Origin: Planctomycetota bacterium
GTDB lineage: Bacteria > Planctomycetota > Phycisphaerae > UBA1845
Direction of reading: 5' to 3'
Assembly (NCBI GenBank): GCA_024278775.1
Contig: JAJRSP010000233.1
Coordinates: 1-26,322 of the forward strand
Length of the DNA stretch: 26,322 bases
In this document: positions 1 through 8,880 of the stretch, piece after piece
Layout of the letters: each line of letters begins with the position of its first letter
Position numbering within the stretch: the first letter of the stretch is position 1
Made by a program: the position numbers and the translations under genes
The notes under the pieces: generated by a model
What the model saw: only the letters and a program-made list of their open reading frames with translations
Databases searched by the model: none
What the model was told of the DNA's origin: nothing

Positions 1-888
1 GAACGTGACCTTCGGCTCAAACCCCAACAACGCCTTCGCTCGCGTGACATCTGCACAGGAGTGACGCACATCGCCGGTTCGAGGTTCGACGTAACGTGGG
101 GCTATGTTCGCGCCGATCGCATCGTTGATCGCTTGGATCACCTGGTTGACGGTGATCTGTCCTCCGCACGCGAGGTTGACGGACTCTCCCCGGGCTTCGG
201 GAAGTTGCATGGCCAGCATGTTGCCCTCGACGACGTTGTCGATATGCGTGAAGTCGCGAGACTGTTCGCCGTCGCCGTAGACCACCGGCGGTGTGCCGCG
301 AAGCAGCGCAATCGCGAACGCCGGGATGGCGGCCGCATATTGACCGTGAGGATCCTGACGCGACCCAAACACGTTGAAGTAGCGCAGGCTGATCGTGCTC
401 AGCCCGAAGCACTCAAAATGAGCGCGGCAGTAATGCTCGCCGGCGAGTTTCTGAACGGCGTAGGGGCTTAGCGGCTGAGGTACCAGACCCTCATGCTTGG
501 GAGAAACTTCGCTATTGCCATACGCAGAGCTGCTGGCCGCGTACACAAAACGACGCACCTTGTTCTTCACGGCCGCCTGCAACATCTGAAAGGTGCCGTG
601 GAGGTTCGTATCATGACTGGCCTGTGGGGCCGCGACCGACTTGGGGACTGATCCCAACGCCGCCTCATGGAACACGCAGTCGATGCCCTCACACGCGGCG
701 AGGCACGTGTTCGCCTCACGGATATCACCCTCGATGATCTCGATGTGACCGTCCAGGTGGGCCAGGTTGTGGCGATGGCCTGTCTCAAAATTATCGAGCA
801 CACGCACCGCGTGCCCAAGTTCCAGAAGCCTGGTGACAAGGTGCGAGCCGATAAAGCCCGCACCGCCGGTGACGAGTATGGTTGACAT
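1..888 (-). CDS. NAD-dependent UDP-sugar 4-epimerase (WbpP/TviC-like extended SDR), 3' end cut by window edge
   Basis: The reading frame opens at ATG 888 and stays open for 296 codons to the window edge, so the last few dozen residues are missing. It is an extended short-chain dehydrogenase/reductase. A Rossmann dinucleotide-binding motif TGGAGFIGSH lies at residues 7-16, a Ser cluster (AASSSAYG) at 117-124, and the catalytic Y143-x3-K147 pair in SPYAVQK. The segments ALGSVPKS (77-84) and RQDPHGQYAAAIP resemble the UDP-N-acetylglucosamine 4-epimerase branch (WbpP, TviC, WbgU) more than classical GalE. Such enzymes invert C4 of UDP-GlcNAc or UDP-Glc in the cytoplasm, supplying precursors for surface polysaccharide. 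No strong Shine-Dalgarno is visible before the ATG, but the Rossmann motif starts at the usual distance from it. The next gene is divergent. Family is certain; the substrate is inferred from motif resemblance. Confidence 0.93.
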   Translation of the reverse strand, partial: MSTILVTGGAGFIGSHLVTRLLELGHAVRVLDNFETGHRHNLAHLDGHIEIIEGDIREANTCLAACEGIDCVFHEAALGSVPKSVAAPQASHDTNLHGTFQMLQAAVKNKVRRFVYAASSSAYGNSEVSPKHEGLVPQPLSPYAVQKLAGEHYCRAHFECFGLSTISLRYFNVFGSRQDPHGQYAAAIPAFAIALLRGTPPVVYGDGEQSRDFTHIDNVVEGNMLAMQLPEARGESVNLACGGQITVNQVIQAINDAIGANIAPRYVEPRTGDVRHSCADVTRAKALLGFEPKVTF

Positions 889-918
889 GGGTTCATTCTA
901 CGCGACCTGCGCTCTGAG

Positions 919-936
919 GAAAGCACGTACGCTTTC
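919..936. repeat. Short inverted repeat in the divergent gap
   Basis: GAAAGC and GCTTTC form a 6-bp inverted repeat around a 6-base centre, 31 bases upstream of the epimerase start. It could be a regulator site or a leader hairpin for the minus-strand gene. Nothing else supports a function. Confidence 0.3.
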
Positions 937-1082
937 GAGACCCCTCTGTGGTTGCGTGACACCTATGGGTGGTGTCGTTTGTGGTGGCGGCTGGTTGACG
1001 TTTCGGAGGACGACGCAATACACTCCGGCATGCCAGGGCATCGAGCGATGATGGCTGCAAGAAGATACTCGGAAAGGACGGG

Positions 1083-1616
1083 GTGTTGAGGGGTCGTGCC
1101 GCTTATCTTACGGGATGCGTTTTGGCCGCGGTGCTGTGGGGGTGTGTCCCTCTTCTACGGTGGGATGACACGCTTTCCAATCGTGACGAGTTTTCGCTCG
1201 CCTTACCGGCTCGAATCGACATCGTTGAGCCCTTTACTCGAATCAAGAGCTTTTCGGGCGGCGGCGTGCCCGATGGAATTGACCTCGTGGTCCAGGCGAT
1301 CGGAGCCTTGGACAACCCGGGGCTGGTCTTGGTGGGCCGCGTGCGTATCGAGTTGTTTGAGTTCGTGGCGAGTAGCGCCGACCGAAAAGGTGCCCGTCTG
1401 GACCAATGGCAAGTGGAGCTGCGGACCGACCACCAGCAACGTACCTACTGGAACCACCTGACCCAGATGTACGAGTTTCATCTCGGGGCGAATCTAGCGG
1501 ATCTCTCAAAAGCGGAGCGTTGCGTGCTTCTGGTGACGTACTCTTCGCCAGTAGGTAGGCGGCTATCTGACGAAATCGTGTTGACACGCCAGTCGGGAGC
1601 CTCGAGTGGGTGGTAG
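1083..1616 (+). CDS. Small predicted lipoprotein, function unknown
   Basis: This encodes 177 residues with a short basic N-terminus, a hydrophobic core and a lipobox-like LWGC ending at Cys21, so lipidation by signal peptidase II is expected. The mature part has no catalytic motif I can identify. It includes a stretch reading PFTRIKSF followed by PDGIDLVVQA and LVLVGRVRIELFEF, which looks like a compact beta-rich domain. The start is GTG 1083 or TTG 1086: the Shine-Dalgarno GGAAAGGA at 1071-1078 is 4 bases from GTG and 7 from TTG, so TTG is a real alternative. An upstream ATG at 1051 is out of frame and soon stops. The downstream gene, about 200 bases away on the same strand, has an identical ribosome-binding decamer. 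I believe similar proteins occur in other planctomycetes, but I cannot assign a function. Confidence 0.78.
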   Translation: MLRGRAAYLTGCVLAAVLWGCVPLLRWDDTLSNRDEFSLALPARIDIVEPFTRIKSFSGGGVPDGIDLVVQAIGALDNPGLVLVGRVRIELFEFVASSADRKGARLDQWQVELRTDHQQRTYWNHLTQMYEFHLGANLADLSKAERCVLLVTYSSPVGRRLSDEIVLTRQSGASSGW

Positions 1617-1817
1617 ACGCACCGACGGGGGATGGGTGGGGGCTGGACGGCGAGGCCGCTGCGCGATAGCGTGATCCCAGTCGCGTCTCAGCCTCAGTGT
1701 CGCTGATGAAGCCGGGCTGACGAGACTCGCTTCGTGGTCGGTGTGGTTGACTCTCGGTGGGTTGTGCCGCCGTAGCTTCAAGCCGAGCCTTTATAGAAAT
1801 AGAATGGAAAGGACGAC

Positions 1818-2648
1818 ATGACATCTAACTGGAATGTACGAATGGGAGCGGTCGCCGCTGTGCTTGTACTCGCGGTGGCTGCCACCGCAATGGCTCAAGA
1901 GGCCGCATCGAGTTCGAGCCTCTCTCTTCGCGCGCCGGCTGTTCGATATAGCGAAAGCGGTGGCATGGAAGGCTATTTATTGTCCGGTCCCTATTTCCTG
2001 CGTAGCGCTGATCCCGAACCGCCGGGGGATGTAGAGGTCAAGTTCATCTACGGCTATCACCGACAGAGTGACGCGAGTGACCTGGAGTTAGAGGTCGAGT
2101 GGGGTCTGGTTGAAGATTGGGAGTTCATACTCAATGTGCCGGCTGTCGTGGGTGAAGGCGGCGTAGAAGGCAATGGCGACGCGACGCTCGGATTCCACAC
2201 GCGTTTTTGGCGCGAAGATGGCATGCTGCCGGCTTTCTCCGTTCGGAATTTGCTCCGCTTTCCGACCGGCTATCACGGCCAGGAAATCGACTACACGATG
2301 CGTGGTCTTATGACCTGGTCTCTGGATGACAGCACCCGTTTGCACTTCAATCCCTACTTCTCCGCCGTCAACGACGCCGCGGAAGACGAGGATAATTTCC
2401 AGTGGGGAGCGGCGATCGGATTCGATCACCTCGTGAGTGATGACCTCATGGTGATTCTGGATTACCAAAACGTCCACTCCGTCGACGGCGACAATGTTCA
2501 GTCCATCGAAGTGGGTGCCGACTGGGACGTGGCCGAAGGGCGAACGATCGGGTTTCAGTTTGAGGTCAATCTCGACGAAGCGGACGACGATTATGCGGCC
2601 CACATCAGCTACATCATAGAGATCGACGGTCCACGGATCGACGGGTAG
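1818..2648 (+). CDS. Putative outer-membrane beta-barrel protein
   Basis: This encodes 276 residues. It begins with a Sec signal peptide (hydrophobic VLVLAVAATAMA, likely cleavage before QE near residue 27). The mature chain is a succession of short amphipathic strands with alternating hydrophobic residues and many Asp, Glu, Trp and Tyr, including WGLVEDWEFILNVP and RTIGFQFEVNL. The pattern resembles the MetA/phenol-degradation type outer-membrane family (PF13557), often annotated simply as transporter; this is resemblance by eye only. The C-terminus lacks the usual terminal aromatic residue of a barrel, which weakens the call. The start is fixed by GGAAAGGA at 1806-1813, 4 bases before ATG. 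It is probably surface-exposed or periplasm-facing in the outer membrane. It converges with the giant protease gene downstream. Confidence 0.8.
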   Translation: MTSNWNVRMGAVAAVLVLAVAATAMAQEAASSSSLSLRAPAVRYSESGGMEGYLLSGPYFLRSADPEPPGDVEVKFIYGYHRQSDASDLELEVEWGLVEDWEFILNVPAVVGEGGVEGNGDATLGFHTRFWREDGMLPAFSVRNLLRFPTGYHGQEIDYTMRGLMTWSLDDSTRLHFNPYFSAVNDAAEDEDNFQWGAAIGFDHLVSDDLMVILDYQNVHSVDGDNVQSIEVGADWDVAEGRTIGFQFEVNLDEADDDYAAHISYIIEIDGPRIDG

Positions 2649-2701
2649 ATCGGAGTCGGTCGATTCCACCGTCCGTGAGTTCTGCTGCGGTCGAAATTGT
2701 G

Positions 2702-2729
2702 GGCCGCTTCCGGTTCATGGCAAGCGGCC
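2702..2729. terminator. Hairpin between convergent genes, probable bidirectional terminator
   Basis: GGCCGCTT (2702-2709) and AAGCGGCC (2722-2729) form a perfect 8-bp stem with a 12-base loop, midway in the 168-base gap between two convergent stop codons. A T-rich stretch follows on the plus strand but there is no clean T run, so the termination mechanism is uncertain. Confidence 0.5.
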
Positions 2730-2816
2730 GTCCATCTTGCGTTGTGTTTCGTTGGTCCAGAAACCAGCCCGTCGGCGATGTGGCCACGAATCTCGTCGCG
2801 TCGGAGCCGTTGGACA

Positions 2817-5800
2817 CTACGGGCAAGCGGCCGCGCATAAGTCCGGATTCCCAAGAAACGCCTCTACGGCTGCGGTGATGTCTCGGAAGTCAGTTTTTCC
2901 GTTCGTCAAGCAGGGTCGTAGATCGGTGTCCTGAAGATACTGACCGTCGGCGGGAGTTCCGAGGAACCCGTTAACCCCCGCGGAGATATCCTTGAAGTCC
3001 ACGGATTGATTCCGGTCAATGTCGCCCCGCCTACCTGAGTTGACGACGAGTACGGCCGAAGTGGACGGCCCCGAAGCAAAGTTGGTCAGCTTACGAAGCG
3101 CATAGGACCGATCCGCCATAATGAACTCGTCGTGAACGTGAAGGGTGCCCCATTCGTCTGGCAACCGGTAGACCGGCGCATCCACGAGTCGTGCGATGCC
3201 AAGGCCGACCAATGTGGGGTCGGTCTCCCAATCGACATATTGATCGATACAAGCGAACGATGGAGACGTGACCCCCAACGCGACGGGATGGATGCCCGCC
3301 TCGGGCGTCCACGTCAGGTACCGGTTGCCGGAGGACACGACGAGAGGCGGGTCGCACTCATCGGGGATTCCGTTGCCGTTGATGTCGGTGCTCGAACCAT
3401 TGCTGATGTCGCAACCATCGGGCGTGCCATTGGCGTTGCAATCCAGACGATCGTCAAAGCCCGGGCATTGGTCGCATGCGTTCGGGACGCCGTCGCCATC
3501 GGCATCCAAACGGTCATCGAATCCCGGGCAGGCGTCACACCCGTCAGGGACCGAGTCTTCATCACTATCAAGCAGATCATCGAATCCGGGACAGCGGTCG
3601 CAGCCGTTGGGGACGCTATCATTATCGGCGTCGAGACGATCATCATAACCGGGGCAGAGGTCGATGCAGTTGGGGATGGTATCGAAATCGGAATCCCGAT
3701 CAGACACAAGACAACCGCAGATGCCCGGTTCGGTTTTGTCCGGGTCGGTCGGGCATGCATCACAATCATCGGGGACACCATCGCCGTCACCGTCCGGATC
3801 ACACTCGTCGGGCACGACGTTGCCGTTGCAGTCCGAGCTGGAACCGTCGGCAAGGTCACATTCGTCGGGGACGTTGTTGCCGTTGCAGTCAGGACTTGTG
3901 CCGTCGGCGAGGTCGCACGAATCGGCCGAGCCGTTTGTGTTGCAGTCGAGCTCACACTCATCCGGAAAGCCATTGCCGGTGCAATCTTGGCTGGTGCCGT
4001 TGGCGATGTCCTCGGGGTCGGCCACACCATTTCCGTTGCAGTCGATGCCGCCTTCGTAGACCCCTATGTCCACGATGGGTGATGTGCCATTGCCGGTATC
4101 GACGACACCGGGGTCATCGACGAATCTCGGGTTGCCTTCGAAGTCGGTCGTCAGCCCACTCGGTACGGCGGCATTGTCCCCCGCGTCGATCACCGGTGAT
4201 CCCGCGTTGATCCGGAGGTCATCGTCAGCCGTGCCAAGCACGTTGTCCGCCCCGTCGGGATCCACAAATCCGGGGTCGGTACCGATGTTTCCCACACCGC
4301 CGAGGGCCCCGGACAGGCCCTGAATGCAGTTATAGTTGAGGCGCTTGGGGCAATTCGTGCATCCCACAAGGACCTGGTTGGTTTCAACGTCATCGGCGCT
4401 GACATTCTGCCAAAGGATCGAGTTCGAGAGCGTCAGACCGGTGTTGCTGGTGCTGTCTGGCCAGACATAGATACCGCCGCCTCTCACGTCGGCACCGTTT
4501 CCGTAGACCGTGCAGCCGATGACGTCTACCCGATATGCTCCACCATTGACCACAGTGATCATGCCGCCGCCCCAACCGCCCAGCGTGCCGCTTTGCGTGG
4601 CACGGTTCCCTACGACCAAGCACTGCGCGAGGGAAACGTCACCGTTGATATTGTAGACACCCCCTCCGTAGCCCTTATCTGCCACGTTTCCGCGTATGGT
4701 GCAGTTACGCAACTCCACGTCCCCGTTGATCGTGAACACGCCACCGCCATGGGATATATTAGTCGGGTGAATCGCCGTATTGTATTCGATGATGCTACGC
4801 TCGAACACGAACTGAGAAACAAACGAATAGGCCCCTCCGCCTTCTCGTGCGCTGTTTCCCGCGATGGTGGAATCCTGAACAAGCACGATGTTCCTGTCGA
4901 CATAGATGCCCCCGCCGAGGCGGTCGTCAACCTGAACACCACCCAGGCCGCCCGCATCGTTATTTGTGATGTGGCATCGCGAGAGGACGACGAGACCCGC
5001 GGTTCCGAGATAAATGCCACCGCCACGGCCGAAGCTCGTGTCGCTTGCGGCGGCCACGTTGCCGTTAAAGGTGCAGTCGGTCAGCGTGGTCGTACAACCG
5101 TCCAACCAGCCGCCACCGCCCTGTGCGGATCCGGCACCGATAGCCCGGTTTCCATCAAACGTGCAGTTTGTGATCGTCGGTGATCCGCTCTGGCAGGACA
5201 GACCACCCCCGTGGTCGGCGTCGTTGTTGGTGACGACGCAATCGTGAATCGTGGGCGCGCCGTTCTCGATCCGAATACCACCCCCAAGACCAGCTTGGCT
5301 ATTGGTGATGATGCAATGATGAATGTCGGGACTCGCGCCTTGGATGTATATGCCGCCGCCCACGTCCGCAGTACCGCCTCGGATCGTGAAACCCTCGAGT
5401 ACGCTGTGGGGACCCTCCGCGTTGTGGAAATAAAAACCTCGACCGGTACCGCCTGCGTCGACAATACAGTTGTCCGGCCCGTTTTCACTGCGTAGTGTCA
5501 AGCGCTTTCCGCCGAAGTCGAGGTCGAAGTTGCCCGGGCCCGTGTACACCCCGTCGGCGACGATGATCTCGACAATCGCGCCGCTTCCGTCATGCGCCGC
5601 GTCGAGCGCGGTTTGGATGCGGCAATACGGATTGAGCATGGTCCCGAGCCCCAGTGCGGGACAAGCGCTCACATTGACATAGATCGTCTCGTGAGGATCA
5701 CAGTCGTCGGGAATGTTGTTGGCGTTGACATCAACGCTCGACCCGGTGCTGATGTCGCAGGCATCGGGCTGCCCGTTATTGTTACAATCGGTATTCACGC

Positions 5801-8669
5801 CAAACGCCGTTTCGTCCGCGCCCATGTCGACACGACACGCCTGGACGCGCGTCTCCCCGTCGATGTCGAACCCGGACGCATCAGCGGACGGATTGCCCCG
5901 CCCGATGCCCGGTGAACCCGCCAGCACATGAAGGCCGTCGATATCGAAGAGGGGATCCGTGTCGATGTTACCGTTGCCCCAGATGAGCGTCGAGGAATCC
6001 AGTGTCGTCGCGCCGGCAGCGCCGCCCTCGATGTTGCTGTAGGAAACGGTAGCGACCGCGGAGGAACCCTTCAAGAAAAGGTTGATGCCGTTATTGTTTC
6101 GAACGACGCAACTGTCGATCGTCGTCTGGCTTCCGGCTATGACGTAAATGATTCCTTCGATGAAGCCGCTGTTCTCTACAATGGTGCAGTTAGCCACAAT
6201 CGGACGGGTCAGACTACTGAAAAAGAATACACCGCCAAAGTTGGCCGTGTTCCCACGAAAAACGCAGCTTGTGATGATCGGATCGGCACCGACGAAAAAG
6301 GCACCGATGGCACCGGCTTCCACTTCTGCTTTGTTATTCAGGAAGGTGCATCGCTCGATATGCGGTTGGCCGGCGTACTTCACGTTCACCCCCGCACCCG
6401 CCGTGAAAGTGTAGTTCAGGGTGAACAGGCAGTTTACGATGGTGGGGCTCGCGTTTTGAATGTTGAGTCCGCCACCGACGTTGTGCGGGTATGGTCCGTC
6501 GGCGGAGCCGGCGGTCACCGTCACGCCGTCGAGAATGGTCGTGGGGCCCACGTTTGTCGCGGCCACTACGTGGTAACTGTTGTCTTCGTAATTGGTAAAA
6601 TCGGGAGCGTCGTTGGCGTCCAAATCACCGCTCAGTACGACCACATTCGCGATCGGATCTCGCTGCGCGCGGGCTGTTTCCGTGCCGGCAAATCCGCCAT
6701 ACACGCCGACGCCGTCGGCGAGAGGGAAGCTGAGCTCGCGGTCTCCGCCCGGACCGGCGGGTTTGTACGTTCCGGCCGCGATCCACACTTCGTCCACCAG
6801 TCCGGCCGACTCTCCGGCCACCGTCAGCGCGTCCGTGAGACTCACAAATGCGTCAGCCCAACTAAGACCCGTATTGGCACCGGTGGCACTCGCATCAACA
6901 AAAAGAATAGGTGGCTCGCACTCATCCGGGCGTCCGTTGCTATTCACATCCATACTCGTCAAATCGGCCACGTCGCAACTGTCCGCTACGCCATTCGAGT
7001 TACAATCCGTCTCGCACTCATCGGGAATACCGTTCCCCGTACAATCCTGGCTCGTACCCTGTGCGATGTCACATTCGTCGGGAACGCCGTTTTCGTTGCA
7101 TCCAGGTTCACACTCATCGGGCAGACCGTTTCCATTGCAGTCCAAACTGGTACCCTGTGTGATATCACACACGTCGGGGATACCGTTCCCGTTGCACTCA
7201 GGTTCGCACTCGTCGGGAATACCGTTTCCATTACAGTCCTGGCTGGTGCCGTCGGCGACATCACACTCGTCGGCCAGGCCGTTGCCGTTGCAATCGTCTT
7301 CGCACACGTCCGGCAACCCGTTGCCGTTGCAGTCCTCCACCGTACCGGCTGCGATTTCCGCGTCGTCACACAAGCCATTGTTGTCGCAGTCTGCTTGCCG
7401 CCTGAAATTGGCGACGTTGAAAGCGGTGTTGTCAATGGTCAACGCGTTGTCGGCCGCATTACTCTGATTGAGGGGGACCCCAGTCGGCCGCCCCTGGTAC
7501 ATGACATTCGGATTGGAGAAAAGCCCGATGCGAGGGACGGTGGAGCTGAACACCCCCATGATCGTGCGAAATGCGTCTCCGGGGTCATAGTAGCCGTGCG
7601 AATAAAGGAAAGCGCCACCGTCGGACGGATCAGCCTCCCGGTTATGGCGACAGCCCTGGTTATGCGCAAGCTCGTGGGCAAACGAGCGGTTTCCGGCCGC
7701 GCAAGACGCCTTGACCACATTAAACGCGAGCTCCGCATGAGGCACATTGCCCGCGCTGATCGAAAAGTACGCCCGGCCACACCCCTCAAGGGTATTGGTC
7801 AATAGCGTCACTACGTCTGCGAACACCTTGTTACGCAGTTCGTGAATCTCATCCATATACCCGTCCATCGGATCACTCAGACGGGCGCGGTCCGTGCTGG
7901 AATATCCTGATTCGGCATAGTCCACTTCATAGGTTAGCACCACCTTGATCCGGGTGTTGTTGATCTGGCTGTTGGCATACGCCTGATTGGTCTCCGCCTC
8001 CAACAATGCGATGAGGGCTTCGATAGCGGCGGTGCCGCCCTGGCCGAGTCTCGCGTCCTTCGTGTAGACAACCATCAGATCCACGATCGAGCCATCGTCG
8101 TCACAACCGACGGCATTAAGTTGTACGGGAGCCGCTGCGCCGAGATTCACTTGATTGGCGTCGTCAGTGAGACACGGGGGGAACCGGGTTTCGTCAATTT
8201 CACGAATTTCATGGATGCCGTTGCCGAGATAACGGACCTGAAAAGTGCCAAGACCAGGCACGCGAATGTTGCCGATGAGTACGCCCTGGTGCCACACCAA
8301 CGTGAAGGTACTGTCCGGGTGGTTAAGTACCTGCCCGATGAAAACAAGGCCATTCGATTCTTGCGTGGCGCGGGTCACGGTGCCGGTGAGGCTGACGTCG
8401 TCAAACAGGTTGAAGCTCAGATCGGTGACTCTTTGTTCGGTTTGAGTATTCAGTGTGTCAGGGGCTACGTAAACGGGTCGACGCCGGATGATCGTGGCAT
8501 CCGGTGTCGGTAGCGTTCGGGCTGGTGTCAACCCGGGCGAAGCGCCCTCGTCTGGAGTAGTGGGCAGGGGGCGAAACAGATCAGAGGCCAGGCAAGGAGA
8601 GACGAAGAAAACGGCTGCACAGAAAACGCGACACGCGACCTGACGGCGCTGGCTCGGGGTTTGGAACAC
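2817..8669 (-). CDS. Giant secreted metzincin metalloprotease with beta-helix and calcium-repeat modules
   Basis: This 1950-residue mosaic starts at GTG 8669, with AGGAGG at 8677-8682 spaced by 7 bases. It has a signal peptide (1-29) and a pro-region to about residue 190. A metzincin zinc-protease domain (about 190-425) follows, with HELAHNQGCRH at 332-342 and a likely Met-turn at M371 (TIMGV). Then come CNGNGIPDEC-type repeats (427-585), a first right-handed beta-helix with GG-rich rungs (588-950), one repeat pair (960-992), and a second, longer beta-helix (995-1540). More repeats and thrombospondin-3-like units with CPGFDDRLDADGDGVPN (1543-1775) lead to a C-terminal module with two DF(R/K)DI repeats (1777-1950). 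The HExxHxxGxxH motif predicts an active extracellular endopeptidase. The helix and calcium repeats probably form a rigid adhesive or substrate-binding stalk. It is divergent from fusA. Boundaries are by eye. Confidence 0.95.
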   Translation of the reverse strand: MFQTPSQRRQVACRVFCAAVFFVSPCLASDLFRPLPTTPDEGASPGLTPARTLPTPDATIIRRRPVYVAPDTLNTQTEQRVTDLSFNLFDDVSLTGTVTRATQESNGLVFIGQVLNHPDSTFTLVWHQGVLIGNIRVPGLGTFQVRYLGNGIHEIREIDETRFPPCLTDDANQVNLGAAAPVQLNAVGCDDDGSIVDLMVVYTKDARLGQGGTAAIEALIALLEAETNQAYANSQINNTRIKVVLTYEVDYAESGYSSTDRARLSDPMDGYMDEIHELRNKVFADVVTLLTNTLEGCGRAYFSISAGNVPHAELAFNVVKASCAAGNRSFAHELAHNQGCRHNREADPSDGGAFLYSHGYYDPGDAFRTIMGVFSSTVPRIGLFSNPNVMYQGRPTGVPLNQSNAADNALTIDNTAFNVANFRRQADCDNNGLCDDAEIAAGTVEDCNGNGLPDVCEDDCNGNGLADECDVADGTSQDCNGNGIPDECEPECNGNGIPDVCDITQGTSLDCNGNGLPDECEPGCNENGVPDECDIAQGTSQDCTGNGIPDECETDCNSNGVADSCDVADLTSMDVNSNGRPDECEPPILFVDASATGANTGLSWADAFVSLTDALTVAGESAGLVDEVWIAAGTYKPAGPGGDRELSFPLADGVGVYGGFAGTETARAQRDPIANVVVLSGDLDANDAPDFTNYEDNSYHVVAATNVGPTTILDGVTVTAGSADGPYPHNVGGGLNIQNASPTIVNCLFTLNYTFTAGAGVNVKYAGQPHIERCTFLNNKAEVEAGAIGAFFVGADPIITSCVFRGNTANFGGVFFFSSLTRPIVANCTIVENSGFIEGIIYVIAGSQTTIDSCVVRNNNGINLFLKGSSAVATVSYSNIEGGAAGATTLDSSTLIWGNGNIDTDPLFDIDGLHVLAGSPGIGRGNPSADASGFDIDGETRVQACRVDMGADETAFGVNTDCNNNGQPDACDISTGSSVDVNANNIPDDCDPHETIYVNVSACPALGLGTMLNPYCRIQTALDAAHDGSGAIVEIIVADGVYTGPGNFDLDFGGKRLTLRSENGPDNCIVDAGGTGRGFYFHNAEGPHSVLEGFTIRGGTADVGGGIYIQGASPDIHHCIITNSQAGLGGGIRIENGAPTIHDCVVTNNDADHGGGLSCQSGSPTITNCTFDGNRAIGAGSAQGGGGWLDGCTTTLTDCTFNGNVAAASDTSFGRGGGIYLGTAGLVVLSRCHITNNDAGGLGGVQVDDRLGGGIYVDRNIVLVQDSTIAGNSAREGGGAYSFVSQFVFERSIIEYNTAIHPTNISHGGGVFTINGDVELRNCTIRGNVADKGYGGGVYNINGDVSLAQCLVVGNRATQSGTLGGWGGGMITVVNGGAYRVDVIGCTVYGNGADVRGGGIYVWPDSTSNTGLTLSNSILWQNVSADDVETNQVLVGCTNCPKRLNYNCIQGLSGALGGVGNIGTDPGFVDPDGADNVLGTADDDLRINAGSPVIDAGDNAAVPSGLTTDFEGNPRFVDDPGVVDTGNGTSPIVDIGVYEGGIDCNGNGVADPEDIANGTSQDCTGNGFPDECELDCNTNGSADSCDLADGTSPDCNGNNVPDECDLADGSSSDCNGNVVPDECDPDGDGDGVPDDCDACPTDPDKTEPGICGCLVSDRDSDFDTIPNCIDLCPGYDDRLDADNDSVPNGCDRCPGFDDLLDSDEDSVPDGCDACPGFDDRLDADGDGVPNACDQCPGFDDRLDCNANGTPDGCDISNGSSTDINGNGIPDECDPPLVVSSGNRYLTWTPEAGIHPVALGVTSPSFACIDQYVDWETDPTLVGLGIARLVDAPVYRLPDEWGTLHVHDEFIMADRSYALRKLTNFASGPSTSAVLVVNSGRRGDIDRNQSVDFKDISAGVNGFLGTPADGQYLQDTDLRPCLTNGKTDFRDITAAVEAFLGNPDLCAAACP
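2820..3341 (-). other. C-terminal module of the giant protease (beta domain plus Cys-dockerin-like pair)
   Basis: Residues 1777-1950 match the ends of three other proteins in this window. A beta-rich part contains PVALGVTSP and LPDEWGT. Loop 1 reads DIDRNQSVDFKDI, with acidic ligand positions kept at 1, 3 and 12 and Asn at 5. Loop 2 reads PCLTNGKTDFRDI, with Pro at position 1 and Cys at position 2. The chain ends with CAAACP. The function may be attachment or sorting, by analogy with dockerins. Confidence 0.75.
3345..4043 (-). repeat. CNGNG-type and thrombospondin-3-like coding repeats (C-terminal block)
   Basis: Residues 1543-1775 of the giant protein carry repeated DCNGNGxPDECD units, then four CPGFDDRLDADGDGVPN-like units with regularly spaced Asp, Asn, Gly and paired Cys. 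This is the pattern of thrombospondin type 3 calcium-binding repeats. At the DNA level, near-identical phrases such as GTTGCCGTTGCAGTC recur in frame. Confidence 0.85.
6915..7391 (-). repeat. CNGNGIPDEC-type coding repeats (N-terminal block)
   Basis: Residues 427-585 hold about nine to ten tandem units of roughly 13-22 residues with the core DCNGNGIPDEC, linked by short DIAQGTSQ-like spacers. The regular Asp/Asn and Cys spacing suggests calcium-bound, disulfide-stapled loops. This family of repeats is common in secreted proteins of planctomycetes. Confidence 0.85.
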
Positions 8670-8789
8670 CCTCCATCCTCCTGTACACGGACACGGTCTG
8701 CTGAAGCGAGTGGTTAACGTGGACCACCTCTCACGGCTCCATCCGCCATGGTAACCGATCGGCTATTTGCCACGCAACCCGAAAGGAGT

Positions 8790-8824
8790 GACAGTCACCC
8801 TAATGTTCAATATGGACAGTCACC
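8790..8824. repeat. Direct repeat GACAGTCACC, two copies 25 bp apart
   Basis: GACAGTCACC occurs at 8790-8799 and again at 8815-8824. The first copy overlaps the small palindrome GTGACAGTCAC. It sits 121-155 bases upstream of the giant protease start, so it could be a paired operator for that gene or for the fusA side. Confidence 0.45.
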
Positions 8825-8880
8825 TATGTAGTAGAACGAAACGCTCCGGTTAATCGGAGCTGCTCGCATTCGTACAAACG

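Noticed and set aside
6915..7391. Regular repeats that could be taken for a CRISPR array
   Set aside because: The repeats are in frame, encode CNGNGIPDEC units, vary in sequence and have no unique spacers of constant length.
5928..7805. A 625-codon plus-strand open frame, and similar long frames at 3132-4082
   Set aside because: They lie antisense within the giant protease gene. They stay open because of the repeat-rich, GC-biased codons of the real gene, and their translations are low-complexity with no domain pattern.
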